Source: Gnetum montanum | Taxonomy: Eukaryota; Streptophyta; Gnetopsida; Gnetales; Gnetaceae | Assembly: GCA_015680685.1 (NCBI GenBank) | Contig: MNCI01014407.1 | Location: 1,096,153 to 1,160,152 of the forward strand | DNA: 64,000 bases | Direction: 5' to 3' | Shown: positions 22,867 to 35,699 of the stretch, in pieces | Position numbering within the stretch: the stretch's first letter is position 1 | Layout of the letters: every line of letters begins with the position of its first letter | The notes under the pieces: model-generated | The model's input: the letters and a program-made list of their open reading frames with translations, nothing else | Database searches by the model: none | Told to the model about the DNA's origin: nothing | Program-made: the position numbers and the translations under genes

Positions 22867-25691
22867 ATGAAACCAAAAGGGAAGCACATGCAAGAAGCAG
22901 GACCATCCCAACCAACGGATAAATGATGTAAAATGGGAAGAGGCCAAGAATAGCCCCAAGAAGAACTAATTGCAACCCATGCCACAAGTCCTCTTAGGGA
23001 AGAGGCAGAAGTGGAATATATTTGACATATTCTAGAATTAGCAGCAATAATAGAACACTCCCATTAGGATGATGTGCCAGCACAACCAACAAATCTTGAG
23101 GTGACCTTGACAGAGGCCTGCCTAAATCAAATCAAGTCAAGAGAGGTCCAAAAATCAGTGCACCAGGAGATAAAATTTAGTTCTTTCTTGAAGCATGCGT
23201 CAAAAGAAGTGCAAGACCAGCTAAAAGCCTCTTCCATGTGGCCAATCATCACTTCCACTAGGGAGTGGTACATGGGAGAGAAATTTTTATTCTGGAATAA
23301 TAGGCAACCTCAATCAATGGTGAAAATAAAGGACATCTTAGTGTCCTATTTGGTGCAAGCCATTGCTGTAGCACTTGGGTTGCCTGAAACAGGGGAAAAT
23401 CTTACTGAAATTCCAATGCAAGTGGATTCGAGCATCAAGAAAGAATGGGTGCAACAATGTTATGGTGTCAACCACAAGGAGTTTGGCACACTCATAATGG
23501 TAGAGAGGATCCATTATAAGATTGTGGCCTTCCACCTCAATCCCATGGTGAGGTCAAGCAAAATCACAACCTTCTCTGCCCATGCATACACCACTCTAAG
23601 TGGAAGATTCCTGATCAACCTTCTGCAACTAATCTATCTAGAGATGAAGTAGTTTAAAGAAAAGGAATGGGGAAAGAAGACACTCCCCTTTCCATGCCTC
23701 ATCAGAAAACTCTGTTGAAGGGAAGGAATAGTTTGTTACACCAATGACACTATCAAAACTATTTTGATCACCAACTAGGCAAAATTATGAAGGATAAGAT
23801 GCCTACCACAACTATCCAAGAAGAGGAGCAGTAACCACCACCTCCACCTACCACTTAGAAAATAGTGCTAGACATCGTTGCAACCATCCAAAAATTGCAA
23901 AAATACATAAAATAGCTCTTAGTGACTAAGAGTAATGAGTAGGAATGAGTGGTGGAGACCCATCTATATATAGACTAGCCATGAGTCACCTTAATGAGGT
24001 GGCCTGAATAATCAGCTTGATGGGTGAGGGTGGATCCATTTTATTAGCCCAAAGAACATAACTATCTATGAGGTTGAATCCAACCACAAGAGAGGTCACA
24101 ATGTCTCTCATAGAACAACAATCACTCCCAAAAATAGTTAGGAACACTGTGACCTTCTCAGTGTGCTTGGAGGAGGGTGACAAGGTAACTATTTTGGTGA
24201 TGCAACACCAAGGGCAAGAGATGGCAGTAGAAGTGGTCACTAATCAAATTGCCAAAATGCTCATTCCACCTGCAACATCTGCACCAGATGTCACTACACT
24301 CAGAGACATGCAGACATCCATAAGATCTATGAGTGGTAGAATAAATGCAACACAACATGAACTACTAGACCAACTGGTGGGAATCGAGTAACTACTTCTA
24401 GATGTATTTGACCTAGATAATATCATCGCAACCTAGTTGAAGTTGCTAGAGGCAAGGAGCAAAAACATCATATTGGAGGGGTAACTTGAAATAGCTAGGG
24501 AGAAAAATGAACACATAGCTACAGAAGCAGCCTTAATTAAGAGCCTAGATTGTTGATCCTACATTTCTCAACCTAGTACTAACAAGAAATGAAGCTATGC
24601 AATAACTTCACACCAAGCTCAAAGGGGTTGAGGGTGCAATGGAGACGATAGTGTTCTATTGACCCTTGGTAGATGTGACACAACACAAGATTCAGAAGGC
24701 CTTTGATCACAACCACTAGGAGAATGTCTAGTTGACCATAAAAAATCATCACCTACCAAATGTTGATATGCATAAGCAACAGTTAATAGATTTCATCCAT
24801 CAATAGCAAGAACAACTAGCTAGGGAAAACATAGAATTGAGAAGATTGGCAATATAGAACAGGAATCTCTCCATGGAGGAAGTGTGTGCTCTTCGCCAGA
24901 AAACTAAAATCGAGGTAGCTACCTAGAAATTTGAAGTTCTCAAATTTGAGAAAGTTAAAGACCATTATAGAGAGCAAGTCAGTCTACAAAAGGAAGTAAA
25001 TGAAAAGCACATCCAATTAGTGAAGGCAAAAGAAAATGAAGCCCTCTAGCAACTCTAGCAAGGTAGAGAAGTTTGAAAATCCATCATTAATGGGATAGAT
25101 GCCTATAATAAAGTGGAAATCCACATGAAGGAGTTGTAGATCAAGGAGATGATGAAGTATATGGAGCTTACCAATCTTCATTATGAAAATCTGGCCATGT
25201 TACCTATTGGATGACTACAGTCAGAGCTTGTGGTGAATAACGCTAAACTCAAGGTTCTCAAGGCACACTTCACAAATCAGTGATCAACTATAGAGAACCT
25301 GGCTAGGAGGATGAATGACTACCAGGAGTTGCAGAATGCAGTAAGGGCATTCAACATTGAACGCAAATAGTTTGCTTTTGTTGCCTAGTTTGTTAATGTA
25401 AAAGAGATGTTCCAAATAATGCCCTATCAATGGGATGTCCAAGTTCCAGCCCACATTGGTGATGCCATGTGGACTGTGAATGATCCCCAGAGTAAGGAGG
25501 AGAAGATGAAGTCATTACTTGATGCCTTTCGCCTTCCACTAGAGGTTGCAACTGCAACAGGATAACCACAACCACCTCAACTACTGCACATGCTTGAAGC
25601 TAGTGAAGGTCCTTTAGAGCCTTAAGAGCCTCCACTACTCTTCACCATCATCTTCATGTCGTTAGAGGATGTGTTGTCCAAATTTTTGTAG
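22867..25691 (+). pseudogene. Element C third ORF, unknown coiled-coil protein (broken)
   Basis: I do not recognise this protein. It would be about 940 residues, encoded between pol and the 3' LTR. The best preserved part is the N-terminal third (open 23074-23652), with the block MWPIITSTREWYMGEKFLFW and the block VERIHYKIVAFHLNPM, both also present in D. A middle segment (24068-24391) is followed by a long region rich in Lys, Glu, Leu and Gln (about 24400-25350), typical of coiled coil. It ends with a Pro-rich tail and a TAG at 25689-25691. I see no signal peptide, transmembrane span or furin site, so evidence for an envelope protein is lacking. Stops and frameshifts interrupt it. Position, start and end agree with D and E. 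Confidence 0.7.
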
Positions 25692-25854
25692 TCACATCAT
25701 CATGTTTAGTTTTGTGTCATGAACATCATAATTCTTGTAATTTTTTGATTTCTACACTCAGGCACGTAGTTTTGTCAAGTTAGTTATTTTATTAAAAGTT
25801 AGTCAATAATCCCATACCTTTCCAATTTTGTAAAAGAACTTGAGGACAAGTTTT

Positions 25855-25872
25855 CATTTAGTTGTGGGGATA
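25855..25872 (+). other. Polypurine tract of element C
   Basis: CATTTAGTTGTGGGGATA immediately before the 3' LTR. Confidence 0.75.
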
Positions 25873-26770
25873 TGATGAGCATCAAAGTGTTGCATCGATG
25901 GGTATCTGTTGATGTAGCCTCATCAATGGGAATCCATGGATGGGGTCATGTCAATGTAGCATTTGCTACATTGACGAGGCCACATTGATGTAGCCCTATA
26001 GCAAAAAATATAAATACGAGCTCCCAACCATGTCTATGGGAATTCAAGTCATAGTAGTAGTTGAACTCTTACAGTTTTTACATTTGAAAGTTAGAATATT
26101 TTCTCGAGTGCCCATAATAGAAGTCATTGAGTATACAGATCTTTATTTGAGCACTGTTGTACCTAAAATACACTAGTGTGTACGACAATAAAGATGAGCT
26201 TCTTGATAAACCTTGTAGCATTCTAGATAGTTTAAGTGTTTTATTCTTACATTTAATGTTTTTAGTTATTTTTTCAATGTTTCTTAGTAATTAAGCTAAT
26301 TAAGTGATTAAGTAAGATAAGCTAAATAAATTAAATACATAAGTACAACTACATTGAGCGTAAACATGTATTTGCTTGGTAATCCCAGTAGCATTATTAC
26401 TTGGTATGCCTAGTAGTGTAGTGCTTAGTAACCCAGCAATGGATATGTGGGTTTAGGACATGTATGGAAAGTGGGATCGGATGCTTATGTTATGACTAGT
26501 TAGAGATCATTTAGTTAGTTAAATCAAATTAGTCATTAAACTACCTTATCTCTTTATTTAAGTATCAAAGAGCATAAAATATAAAATGATAAAAATCATA
26601 TACCTCAATTACACTTAACCATACCATGTGCATCACAAGTGTAGCTGGGAAGACAAAAAATGACCTTAGAGTAAGGTTCACTACCTAGAGTCTGTAGAAT
26701 TCAACCAAATTGTGCATGAATGCTTTGTGATTCATATGGTTGGATGTAGGGGTACCTCAACTGCTCATCA
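25873..26770 (+). repeat. 3' LTR of element C
   Basis: An 898-bp LTR with TATAAATA at 26009-26016 and AATAAA at 26187-26192, giving a plausible U3/R/U5 division. U3 holds several CATCGATG/CATCAATG-type motifs. Confidence 0.93.
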
Positions 26771-26815
26771 TGGCTCCTATTAGGGTCTATTGAGTTTGCC
26801 ACCCTAGCATGAGAT

Positions 26816-26828
26816 TGGTATCAGAGTG
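26816..26828 (+). other. Primer-binding site of element X, tRNA-iMet type
   Basis: TGGTATCAGAGTG, six bases after the end of the X 5' LTR at 26809. Eleven of the first 12 bases match the initiator-Met primer-site consensus (TGGTATCAGAGC). Confidence 0.85.
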
Positions 26829-26889
26829 AAGGTTTAGAAGAATCCACACATCACCAAAGGTTTTGGAGAAATCCACACATTAGTGCTTG

Positions 26890-28185
26890 GTTTAAAGGTA
26901 TGGCTCTAAAGAAGAAAAACATCAAGAGCTTCAAAAAGAGCTTCAAGAGTTCAAGGACTCCTTTAAGACTTTTGTGGCTAAAATGGAAGAAGTTCTTCCC
27001 AAAGTAAAGGTCCACAAGCACCAAGATTTTGGAGAAACTTCAAAAAGGAATATGGAGAAATTCAAGACTAACTTGGAAAATATTTTGAGAAGAATTGAGA
27101 CAATATCTTCTAGTCATCAAGAAAGAAAGAAAGTTAAAAGGTCTGATGAAGTAGAGTTCAATGAGAAACAAAGTTCTTAAGTATCTCTTATTAAGCAAGG
27201 GATTGCTTAGTACTCAAGGCTTTCAAGAGTGGGTATTATGCTAATCAAGGAGAGTTCCTACCTCATAAGTCATGGGAGGTGAAGTACCTAAGCCAAAGGA
27301 GTGAGAAAGGTCAAGGGACTTCTTCTAAAAGGATCAAGGGCAGCACTAGAACGTATGATACTCATTCTTTTTGCAATTTTTCTATACCTTGTGGTAAGGG
27401 AAAGAAGATTCTAAGCTAAGTTAAGGCTATCTCATGGGAGAGAGATGAGTCTTCTAGCCAAGGTATGGGGAAGAATGATTGCTTTGATAATGTTTTTGAA
27501 GAATCTAATGTTAAAATTATGGATGAGAATTTACCTTTTGAGCTAGTGCTTACAAAATGGGATGAAGGGCCTTGTGATGATTCCCTTAAAGAGGAGAAGT
27601 CATTGGAATTAGAAACTCCTGTTTGGGATCTTGAACTTTGAAACATTAATGAGATTAGATAACTACTTGTTGAAGATCAAGTTGAACCAAAGATAAATGG
27701 GAGAAGCCATGAAGAGGTAAGTATGAGATTTACCATGTTGGTGGTAGTAATGTCTCTTATGTTGAAGCTAGTGTGATGGATGCTAGTATTTCAATTCAAC
27801 TTGGTAGTGGTTTGTTCAATGGTAATGATGAGAATCATGATCATTATGGTGATTATGATGAGATTGAGAGTCATGTTATGACTTTTGATAACATTGTTAG
27901 TGAGAGAAAGACTAATAATGATAATTTGTTTGATGATGATGGCTATTGGGATAGTCACTGTGAGTAGCTCATTATTAATGTTAGCGAAGACATTGATAAT
28001 GATATGATTTTATAGAATTTGGAGATGCTTGATATTGATTATAGCAATGATGAATTTGTAAATTTTGTTGATGGGTTTGATTGTCTTGGCTGTAAAATGG
28101 AAGAGGGCCATGAAGGTAATCTACATGGTGGTGCTAATGATGAAGGGAAGCTAAGCGGTAGTCTTTCAATCAACAAGCAGGAATT
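26890..28185 (+). pseudogene. Element X gag-like ORF, first part
   Basis: This is the only coding-like DNA in X. The first block (about 26905-27180) is rich in Lys, Glu and Gln with heptad-like Leu spacing, probably coiled coil. Later blocks (27419-27641, 27773-27967, 28019-28185) are acidic (runs such as NDENHDHYGDYDEIE). Frameshifts and stops separate the blocks. No zinc knuckle, protease or RT is seen. The last block is interrupted at 28185 by element D and continues in the same frame at 41522. A gag-only element is the best reading, and a captured host gene fragment is possible. Confidence 0.5.
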
Positions 28186-29103
28186 TGATGAGTGGTTGAG
28201 GTACTCCTAAACCCAACCATATGAATCATGAAGCGTTCATGTGTGATCCAGTTGAATTCCATGGACTCTATAGTTTCCAGTGCACTAGTCTTCTAGGCAG
28301 TGAACCTTACCCTAAGGTCATTCGTTGTCTTCCCAATTACACTTGTGATGCACATGGTATGGTTAAGTGTAATTGAGGTATATGATTTTTATCATTTTAT
28401 GTTTATGTTCTTTGGTGCTTGAAGAGAGAGATAAAGTAATTTAATAACTAATTTGATTTAACTAACTGATCTCTAACTAGTCCTAACATAAGCATCCAGT
28501 CTCACTTTCTGTACATGTCCTAAACCCACGTATCCACTACTAGGTTACAAGTGCTACGCTACTAGGTGCACCAAGCAATACCACTACTGGGATTACCAAG
28601 AGAATACCTATTACATTGGAAGTGGTCGTACTTATAAATTTAATCTATCTAGCTTATCTTGCTCAATTACTTAATTAGCTTAATTACTGGAAAACATTAA
28701 ATAAATAACTAAAAGCATTAAATGCATGAGTAAATATCTAAACTATTCAAAATGCTACAAGGTTTATCAAGAAGCTCATCTTTATTTCTGTACACACTGT
28801 CGTGCTTAGGTACAACAATGCTCGAATAAGATCCATACACTCAATGACTCCTACTGCGGGTACTCAAGAAAATATTCTAACTTTCAAATGTAAAAACTAC
28901 AAGAGTTCAGCTACTACTATGAATTAGATGTCCATAAACATGGTTGGGAGCTCATATTTATAGTTTTTGCTATAGGACTATGTTGACATGGCCTCAAAAA
29001 TGTAGCAAACACTACATCGACATGACCTTGTCGACAAGGCAACATCATGTAAATGAGGACTCATCGACGGGGGTCCATCAACATGACACTTTGACACTCA
29101 TCA
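28186..29103 (-). repeat. 3' LTR of element D
   Basis: Aligned with 40582-41516. On the - strand it starts TGATGAGTGTCAAAG. The TATA box is TATAAATA (reverse of 28955-28962). Confidence 0.93.
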
Positions 29104-29121
29104 TACCCCCATGACTAAATG
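29104..29121 (-). other. Polypurine tract of element D
   Basis: On the - strand CATTTAGTCATGGGGGTA, immediately before the 3' LTR. Confidence 0.8.
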
Positions 29122-29286
29122 AAAACTCTTCCTTGAGTTCTTTTACAAAATTGAGAAGGTATGGGATTATTGACTAATTCTTAACAAAATAACCGACTTG
29201 ACAAAGCTAAGTGCTTGAGTATATGAATCAACAAATTACAAAAAAAATATGATGTTTATGACATACAATTAAACACCATGACATGA

Positions 29287-32182
29287 CTACAAAAATTTTG
29301 GACAGCACATCCTCTGACAGTATGAAGATGATGGTGAAGATCACATAGTCCTAGGCAATGGAGGCTCTTAAGGTTCTAAAGGACTTTCATTGGCTTTAGG
29401 CAAGTACAGTAGCTGAGGCAGTTGTCGTTATCCTATTGTGGCTACAACCTCCAGTGGAAGGTAAAAGGCATCAAGTAATGTCTTCATCTTCTCCTTCTTA
29501 CTCTGGGGATCATTCACAGTCCACGTAGCATCACCAATGTGGGCTAGAACAAGGACATCCCATGGACAAAGCATTATTGGGAACATCTCCTTTACATTAA
29601 CAAACTAGGTAGTGAGCTATTTACATTCGATGTTGAATGCCCTAACTACATTTTGTAGCTCCTAGTGGTTGTTCATTATCCTGGGTAGGTTCTCGGCAAT
29701 TGATTGTTGATTAGTGAAGTGTACCTTCAGAACTTTGAGTTCATCATTAGCCACCACAAACTTGTCTTTGGTGTCCTTATGGTGCTTGAACTTGGCCTCG
29801 TATAGCAAGTACAAGCTGGCCACCTATTTCTTGAGCTTTGACTGTAACCGTCCGGTAGTCAACATGGCCAAATTTGTGTAATAGAGATTGGCAAGATCCA
29901 TGTACTCTATCATGTAGATTTTCACTTTGTTGTAGGTGTCTATCCCATCAACGATGGGTTACCAAACTTCTCTACCTTACTAGAGTTTCTAGAGGGCTTC
30001 ATTTGCTTTCACCTTCACTATTTGGATATTTTTTTCATTTACTTCCTTTTGTAGAACAATCTACTCTTTGAAATGATCTTTGTCTTTTTCAAATTTGAGA
30101 GCTTCAGATTTCCAAGTGACTACTTAGATTGAAATTTTCTAGCAAAGGGTGTGCACCTCCTCCATGGAGATATTCCTATTCTCTGCTAACAATCTCTTCA
30201 ATTTTTTGTTTGCTTTGGCAAGTTGCTCCTAGTGATGATGGATGAAATCAGTTAATTGTTACTTGTGCGCATCAACACTCTACAAGTGATGATTTTCTGT
30301 GGTCAACTAGACATTCTCTTGGTTGGCCTAATTCAAGGCCTTCTGAATATTGTTCTATGTGGCCTCTACCAAGGATTGATAGGACACTATTATCTCCATT
30401 GCACCCTCAACCCCTTTGGGCTTGGTCTGAAGTTGTTACATAACTTCATCTTTTGTTAGTGCTAGGTTGAGAAATGTAGGATTGGTAATCTAGGATCTTA
30501 ATTTAGCAACTTTTGTAGCCAAGCATTCATTTAGCTCCTTGACTATTTCGAGTTACCCCTCCAATATGATGTTCTTGCCCCTTGCCTCAAGCATCTCCAA
30601 CTGGGTTACGGTGATGTTGTCCAGAAGGTCAAAGACATCCAAAAGTGGTTTCTTGATTCCCACCAATCAGTCCAATAGTTCTACATGTTGTGTTGCATTT
30701 ACTCTACCACTTGTAGTTCCTATGAACATCTACATGTATTTGAGTGTAGTGATATCTGGTGTAGATTACACAAGTGCGTTGAGCATTTTGACAATTTGAT
30801 CAGCGACCACTTCTACTACCATCTCCTATCCCAAGTGCTACATCACCAAAAATGTTGCCCCCTCATCCTCCTCCAAGCACAACAAGAAGGTCACAGCATT
30901 TCTAGAGATTTTTGGGAGTGACTATTATTCTACAAGAGATACTGTGACCTCTCGAGTGCCTAGATTCAAACTCACAGGTAGCTATGTTTTTTGGGCTAAG
31001 AAAATGGATCCACCCTCATCCATCAAGCTAATTGTTCTGGCCACCTCATTAAGGTAACTTATGGCTGGTCTGTATACTGATGGGTCTCCACCACTCATGC
31101 TTGATCATTTTTGTTATTCACTCAAGAGCCATTCTCTGTATTTGTACAACTATTGGGTGGTTGTAGCAATGTTTGGCACTATTGTCTAAGTGGAAGGTGG
31201 AGGTGGTGATCACTACTCTTCCTCTTGGATAATTGTGGTAGGCATTTTATCCTTCATCATTTCTACCCAATTGGTGACTTGAATAATTTTGATTATGTCA
31301 TTGATGTAACAAACTATCCTTCTCCTTTGACAGAGTTTTCTAATGAGGCATGGAAAGGAGAGTGTCTTCCTTCTATGTTCATTTTCTTTAAACTGCTTCT
31401 CCATATCTAAATAGATTAGCTACAGAATATTGATCAGGAATCTCCCACTCAAAGTGGCACATGCACAGGTAGAGAAGGTAGTGATTTTACTTGGCCTCAT
31501 CATGGGATTGAGGTGAAATGCCACAATCTTGTAATGAATCCTCTCTAATGGTGTGATCACATCAAGCTCCTTGCAGTCGATACCATAGCATCGTTGCATC
31601 CATTCTATCTTAATGCTTGGATTTTCCTGCATTAGAATTTTAGTATGGTTTGTTCATATTTTACGCAACCCAAGTGCTACAGAAATGGCATGCATCGAAT
31701 AGGACACTAAGATATCCTTGATTTTCACTATGGATCCAAGTTGCCTATTGTTTCAAAATAGGAATGTTTCCCCCATGTACCACTCCCTAGTGGAAGTGAT
31801 GATTGGCCACATGGGAGAGGCCTTCAGCTAGTCCTATACTTCTCTTGATGCATGCTCTAGGGAAGGGCCAAAATTTAACTCCCAGAACATTAATTTTTGG
31901 ACCTCCCTCGATTTAATTTAATTTAGATAATCCTCTATTAAGGTCACCTTGAGATTTGCTAGTTATGCTAGCACATCATCCTGATGGGAGTGTTCTGTTG
32001 CTGTCACTAGTTCTAGAATTTGTCTAATAGATTCCACCTCCACCTCTTCCCTTAGAGGACCTATGGTGTGGGTTTCAAGTGGTTCTTCTTAGGGCTGTTC
32101 TTGGCCTCTTCTTATTCTAGGTTGTTTCTCCCTTGGTTGGGATGATCCTGCCTCCTACGTGTGCTTTTCTTTTGATGCCATT
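29287..32182 (-). pseudogene. Element D third ORF, unknown coiled-coil protein (broken)
   Basis: Homologue of the third ORF of C. The ATG is at 32182 (reading MASKEKHT) and the terminal TAG at 29287-29289, spanning about 965 codons. Shared blocks include MWPIITSTREWYMGE (about 31760-31810) and LERIHYKIVAFHLNPM (in the open frame 31420-31632). The C-terminal half is again coiled-coil-like. An early stop follows MASKEKHT, and others occur. No membrane span or signal peptide is seen. The function is unknown. Confidence 0.7.
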
Positions 32183-34276
32183 TTCTATCACAACACATCC
32201 ATGGATTAGTAAATATGATGTGTACCTTTAAAGTTTTGAATATCTTCTCTTGTTAGTTAGCTACACTTTTTCTAAGGTTGGACCATGGTAGATTGATTAT
32301 TTTATTAATTATTTATTATAAATGTCACTAGAGCTTCTTGGAAAGATTTAACTCTTGTAATTTGATGTTTAATGGTTGATTTCTTAGGTAAATCTTTGTG
32401 GGAGTTAGAAAAAATTGTAAAAACATTTTTGCCAAAAATGGCACATTTGTGGCCTACACAACGAAGAGCTTACCTCCAATAGCTACAAGGTCAAAGAACA
32501 GAGTGATTTGGATAAATGGTTTGAAAGTTATGGGCTCTGGAAGGTTCTAGTCTCTAAAAAATTTTAAAACTCCTTTAGCATTTGTGAGAAATGGTAAAAA
32601 TTTCTAAGTGGGGTTGTGCTTATTTATAATATTTTTGACTTATGTCGACAAGGCCCCATATACACAGCCTCATATATAGGTCAGCTCTATCAATAGGGCT
32701 TTGTATATGGGGCTCATCAACAAAAGTTTTCCAGTTTGAATATCTCAAAAAGTATAGTGAATTTTTCAATGAAATTGGGGTCCATGGAACCCCAGAAAAG
32801 CCAAGAATATGATAAAATCATTGAAGAGGATATTTAAAAGCTCAAAAATTAAAAATTTTTATGGAGAATGTATTTATTTAAAAAATAGGTAAAGGAGCAC
32901 ATGGTGTGATGTAGGAGATGGGTGTATGAAAGATTCGAGTTGTAAGAATGCCTAAGGATAAGGTACTTAACAAACCCAACCAAGGAATATGCAAGTGGAT
33001 CCTCCCATAGTAGATGCATGCCTTATTTTCCCTAGCATAACCTCAACCAAAGGAGTTCGTGGACCCCATAGATGACTAATGAACAATGGAAGTTAAGAAC
33101 CAAAACCTGGAAGATTGTACCTAAGAATTCAAATATGTTATACCAAGACATAGAATCAAGAACATGAACATGGGCACTGAGGTGAGTTATGGTCAGCATA
33201 AATGGATGATAGAGAAGGTGGAATGGAATTCCAAGGTAAGGTCATAAGAAGTCCCTTGTGGAGTTTGTTTTAAAATGAGCTGAGAAGATCCATCCTTAGT
33301 CTGGACCAAAGCCAACCTCTTTCAATGATTTCACATCACCACTTCAAGACTGATATACCTCCTTGAGACACAAGAGTGTTCCCACAAAACAACCACCATT
33401 CCATAAAGAGAAGAAAAGAGAAGTAGGAAGTGAGATAGGGCCTTAGTTAGAGGGGATCTTCAGGCATGGGTAACATGTCTTTCTAGTCCCATAACCAGTG
33501 CTTATAGCCCATTTGTTCATCTAAGGGGTGTGCTTTGAATTTCCATCATGTTTTTGTTTGTTTATTTTGTTTTTATTTTTGTTCTTTTTTTTTCTTTTTG
33601 GATGGAACCCACACCATGCAAAGACTTTATTTGACTTCCTATTATTGAAACATGGAATAGTAAGAAGTTGATGAAAAATACTCAAGCACCCAAGTAAGTA
33701 GAAGAGTACAAAGAGTATTGAGTCTTCTTGAAGTCACATCCTGTCAAACCTTTGAATCCTTCCCAATTCTGGAAACTACCAAGGTTATGAATTTATTAAA
33801 ACTTGATTTAATGAAAGGGAACTCAAACTTCAAAAATAAAGAAAGCCATAGAGTTTGTGGATGAGTGGATGTCATGGACTTATTGCATGTTTCATGAAAA
33901 TGAAAGCATGACTAAGTCATCAGTACAAAAATTCAAAAATAACAATCAAACATTAGCAAACCAAGCATAAAGCACAAACAACCATTAGTAGTAGCCATAG
34001 CACCACTGTATTTTATTGGCATAATTTATATTTATTAGCAAAAATTTGAAAATCACATTCAAACAAAGTATAATATATAAGAAAGTATAAAAATATTTAG
34101 GAAAAATTCAAATGTACTAATGATGGTGTAAAACAAAAAATGGTGTAAAAATAGGAAAATTTTTCAAAACCAAAAAGGTGTAAAATAAATAACTTGCAAA
34201 ATCAAAAATGTGAAAAACAAAAAATAGAAAAAAAATAAAAAAGAATTGAGTAGCCATATGGATGATTAGCATGTAT
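32183..34276 (-). other. Spacer between pol and third ORF, element D
   Basis: About 2.1 kb, homologous to the C spacer. It includes the TATA box at 32621-32628 and a long A/T-rich stretch (34060-34250). No ORF is supported. Confidence 0.7.
32621..32628 (-). promoter_or_regulatory. Internal TATA box upstream of third ORF, element D
   Basis: TATAAATA on the - strand, about 439 bp before the ATG of the third ORF. It is conserved with C (22428-22435). GGCCTTGTCGAC lies just upstream, and GCCTTGTCGAC also occurs in U3 of the D LTR. Confidence 0.5.
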
Positions 34277-34298
34277 GGCCATCTTCCCCATAACTGAG
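34277..34298 (-). other. Second polypurine tract-like site after pol, element D
   Basis: On the - strand it reads CTCAGTTATGGGGAAGATGGCC. It lies at the same place relative to pol as in C, E and F. Confidence 0.6.
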
Positions 34299-34299
34299 T

Positions 34300-35650
34300 T
34301 GGAAAGAGAAGATCTGAAAAATTAACTATGGTTGTCCATTTGTTGAGATATTCATTGCTTTAGCTTACTTAGGCTCATGAAAAAGCTTTATTTGTTGGAT
34401 GTTGACCAACTACTTTTTATTTGGGCTCTCAGGTTTGTATATGGTCATGGTCTCAGAGGAAAAGGTTTCAGCAATTATATAAGGTTCCTCCCACAATATT
34501 TGAAACTTAGTTTTCTATGGTACATGTGTGGGGGTCCAATAGAAAACATTATCTCCCAGTTGGAATTTTACTTTCCATATTCTCAAGTCATGTCATTTCT
34601 TATTGAATGCCTTGTGCACTTCATTCAAAGATAGGGCTACTATTTAGTTCTCATCTAGTACATTGAGCTTGATCAATCTTTTTTTTAGCGCTAGACTTAG
34701 GTCAAGATTTAGTTCATAGCCTTTTGAGAGTGTATGGAGCGTGGATTGGATTGGGAGTGTTAGCATTTTTCTGTACATCAGCTCATAGGAAGAGTAGCCA
34801 ATAGGGAGTTTCCATGTTAAGTGGTAGGCCAATAGGGCATTGTTGAGTTTCATGCTCCAATCTCTTGTATATTTTCTTATGATCTTTGTTAGGATCTTTG
34901 TGATTTCCCATTAGTTACCTTTGCTTAACCATTGGATTGGGGGTGATAAGGTGTTGTTAATTTATGTTTCACCCCTAAGCATTGCATAAGTTTTCAAAAG
35001 GTGGCACCTATAAAGTGAGTTCCATTATCAGAAATTAGTGCACGTGACATCCCAAACCTATTTACAACCTTCTGTTGTATGAATCGAGTAGTAGTGGATC
35101 ATGTACAATCAGTGATGACTGCCGCTTCTACCCATTTAGTGTAGCAATCAACTACTATGATGATGCATGCCTTTCCATTGGACATAGGTGTGATGGAACC
35201 CATGAAGTCTATGCCCCATATGTCAAAGTGCTCTAATGGTTGAATCCATTGTTGAGGACCCTCCATTCGAGTGGTCATCTCACCATCTCATTGACAGCGT
35301 TCACAAGATCAAACAAACTAGAGGTCATCCCTAAATATTGTAGGCCAATAGTATCTTGCCATTATGATTTTTATGATTGTGCATCTCCCTACATAGTGGC
35401 CTTCACAAGGCCCCTCATGAGCATCTTGGAGAATGCATAGTTGATTTGTATCAGGGACACACCAACAAACTAGGCCATTGATGCATACCTTGTAGAGGTG
35501 TCCATTGATTTCCATGAAGTACTTTTCCTGATGAATAAACTATTGGTTCTTCCTAAAGTCTAGACCTTGTAGCATCTCCTAAGTGAGAAGGTAAGTGATG
35601 ATTCTATCGTACCATTTTTTTTCAGCGAGCACTTGGTCATTTATTACTCC
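34300..35650 (-). pseudogene. pol: Element D integrase (broken)
   Basis: The zinc-binding domain is preserved in the open frame 35318-35515 (residue block HEGPCEGHYVGRCT). The core shows VVDCYTKW and ISDNGTHF. The expected catalytic Glu codon reads AAG (Lys) at 34919-34921, and a stop replaces a nearby Gln codon at 34925-34927. The C-terminal part is open at 34644-34853 (HLTWKLPIGYSSYELMYR). The lesions are single transitions. Confidence 0.88.
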
Positions 35651-35699
35651 TATAAATAGGAGTTCATTTGAAAATTGATCAAAGAGCAAGCTCTCCTCT

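Larger units (their letters stand above)
13652..26775 (+). mobile_element. Element C: Ty3/gypsy retrotransposon with third ORF
   Basis: A full-length element of 13.1 kb (13657-26770) with flanking TGGGT and TGGCT (4/5 match). It has LTRs of 879 and 898 bp, a degenerate tRNA-Asp primer site, then gag, protease, RT, RNase H, integrase, a 2-kb spacer, a third ORF and a polypurine tract. The order protease-RT-RNase H-integrase identifies Ty3/gypsy. The tRNA-Asp primer site and long DNA after pol point to the Athila/Tat side of the superfamily. The two LTRs differ by many substitutions and by a U3 length difference, and all ORFs contain stops, so the insertion is old. Confidence 0.92.

Noticed and set aside
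22867-25691. Third ORF as a retroviral-type envelope gene
   Set aside because: Its position fits, but no signal peptide, cleavage site or membrane anchor is visible in C, D or E, so the label is not justified.
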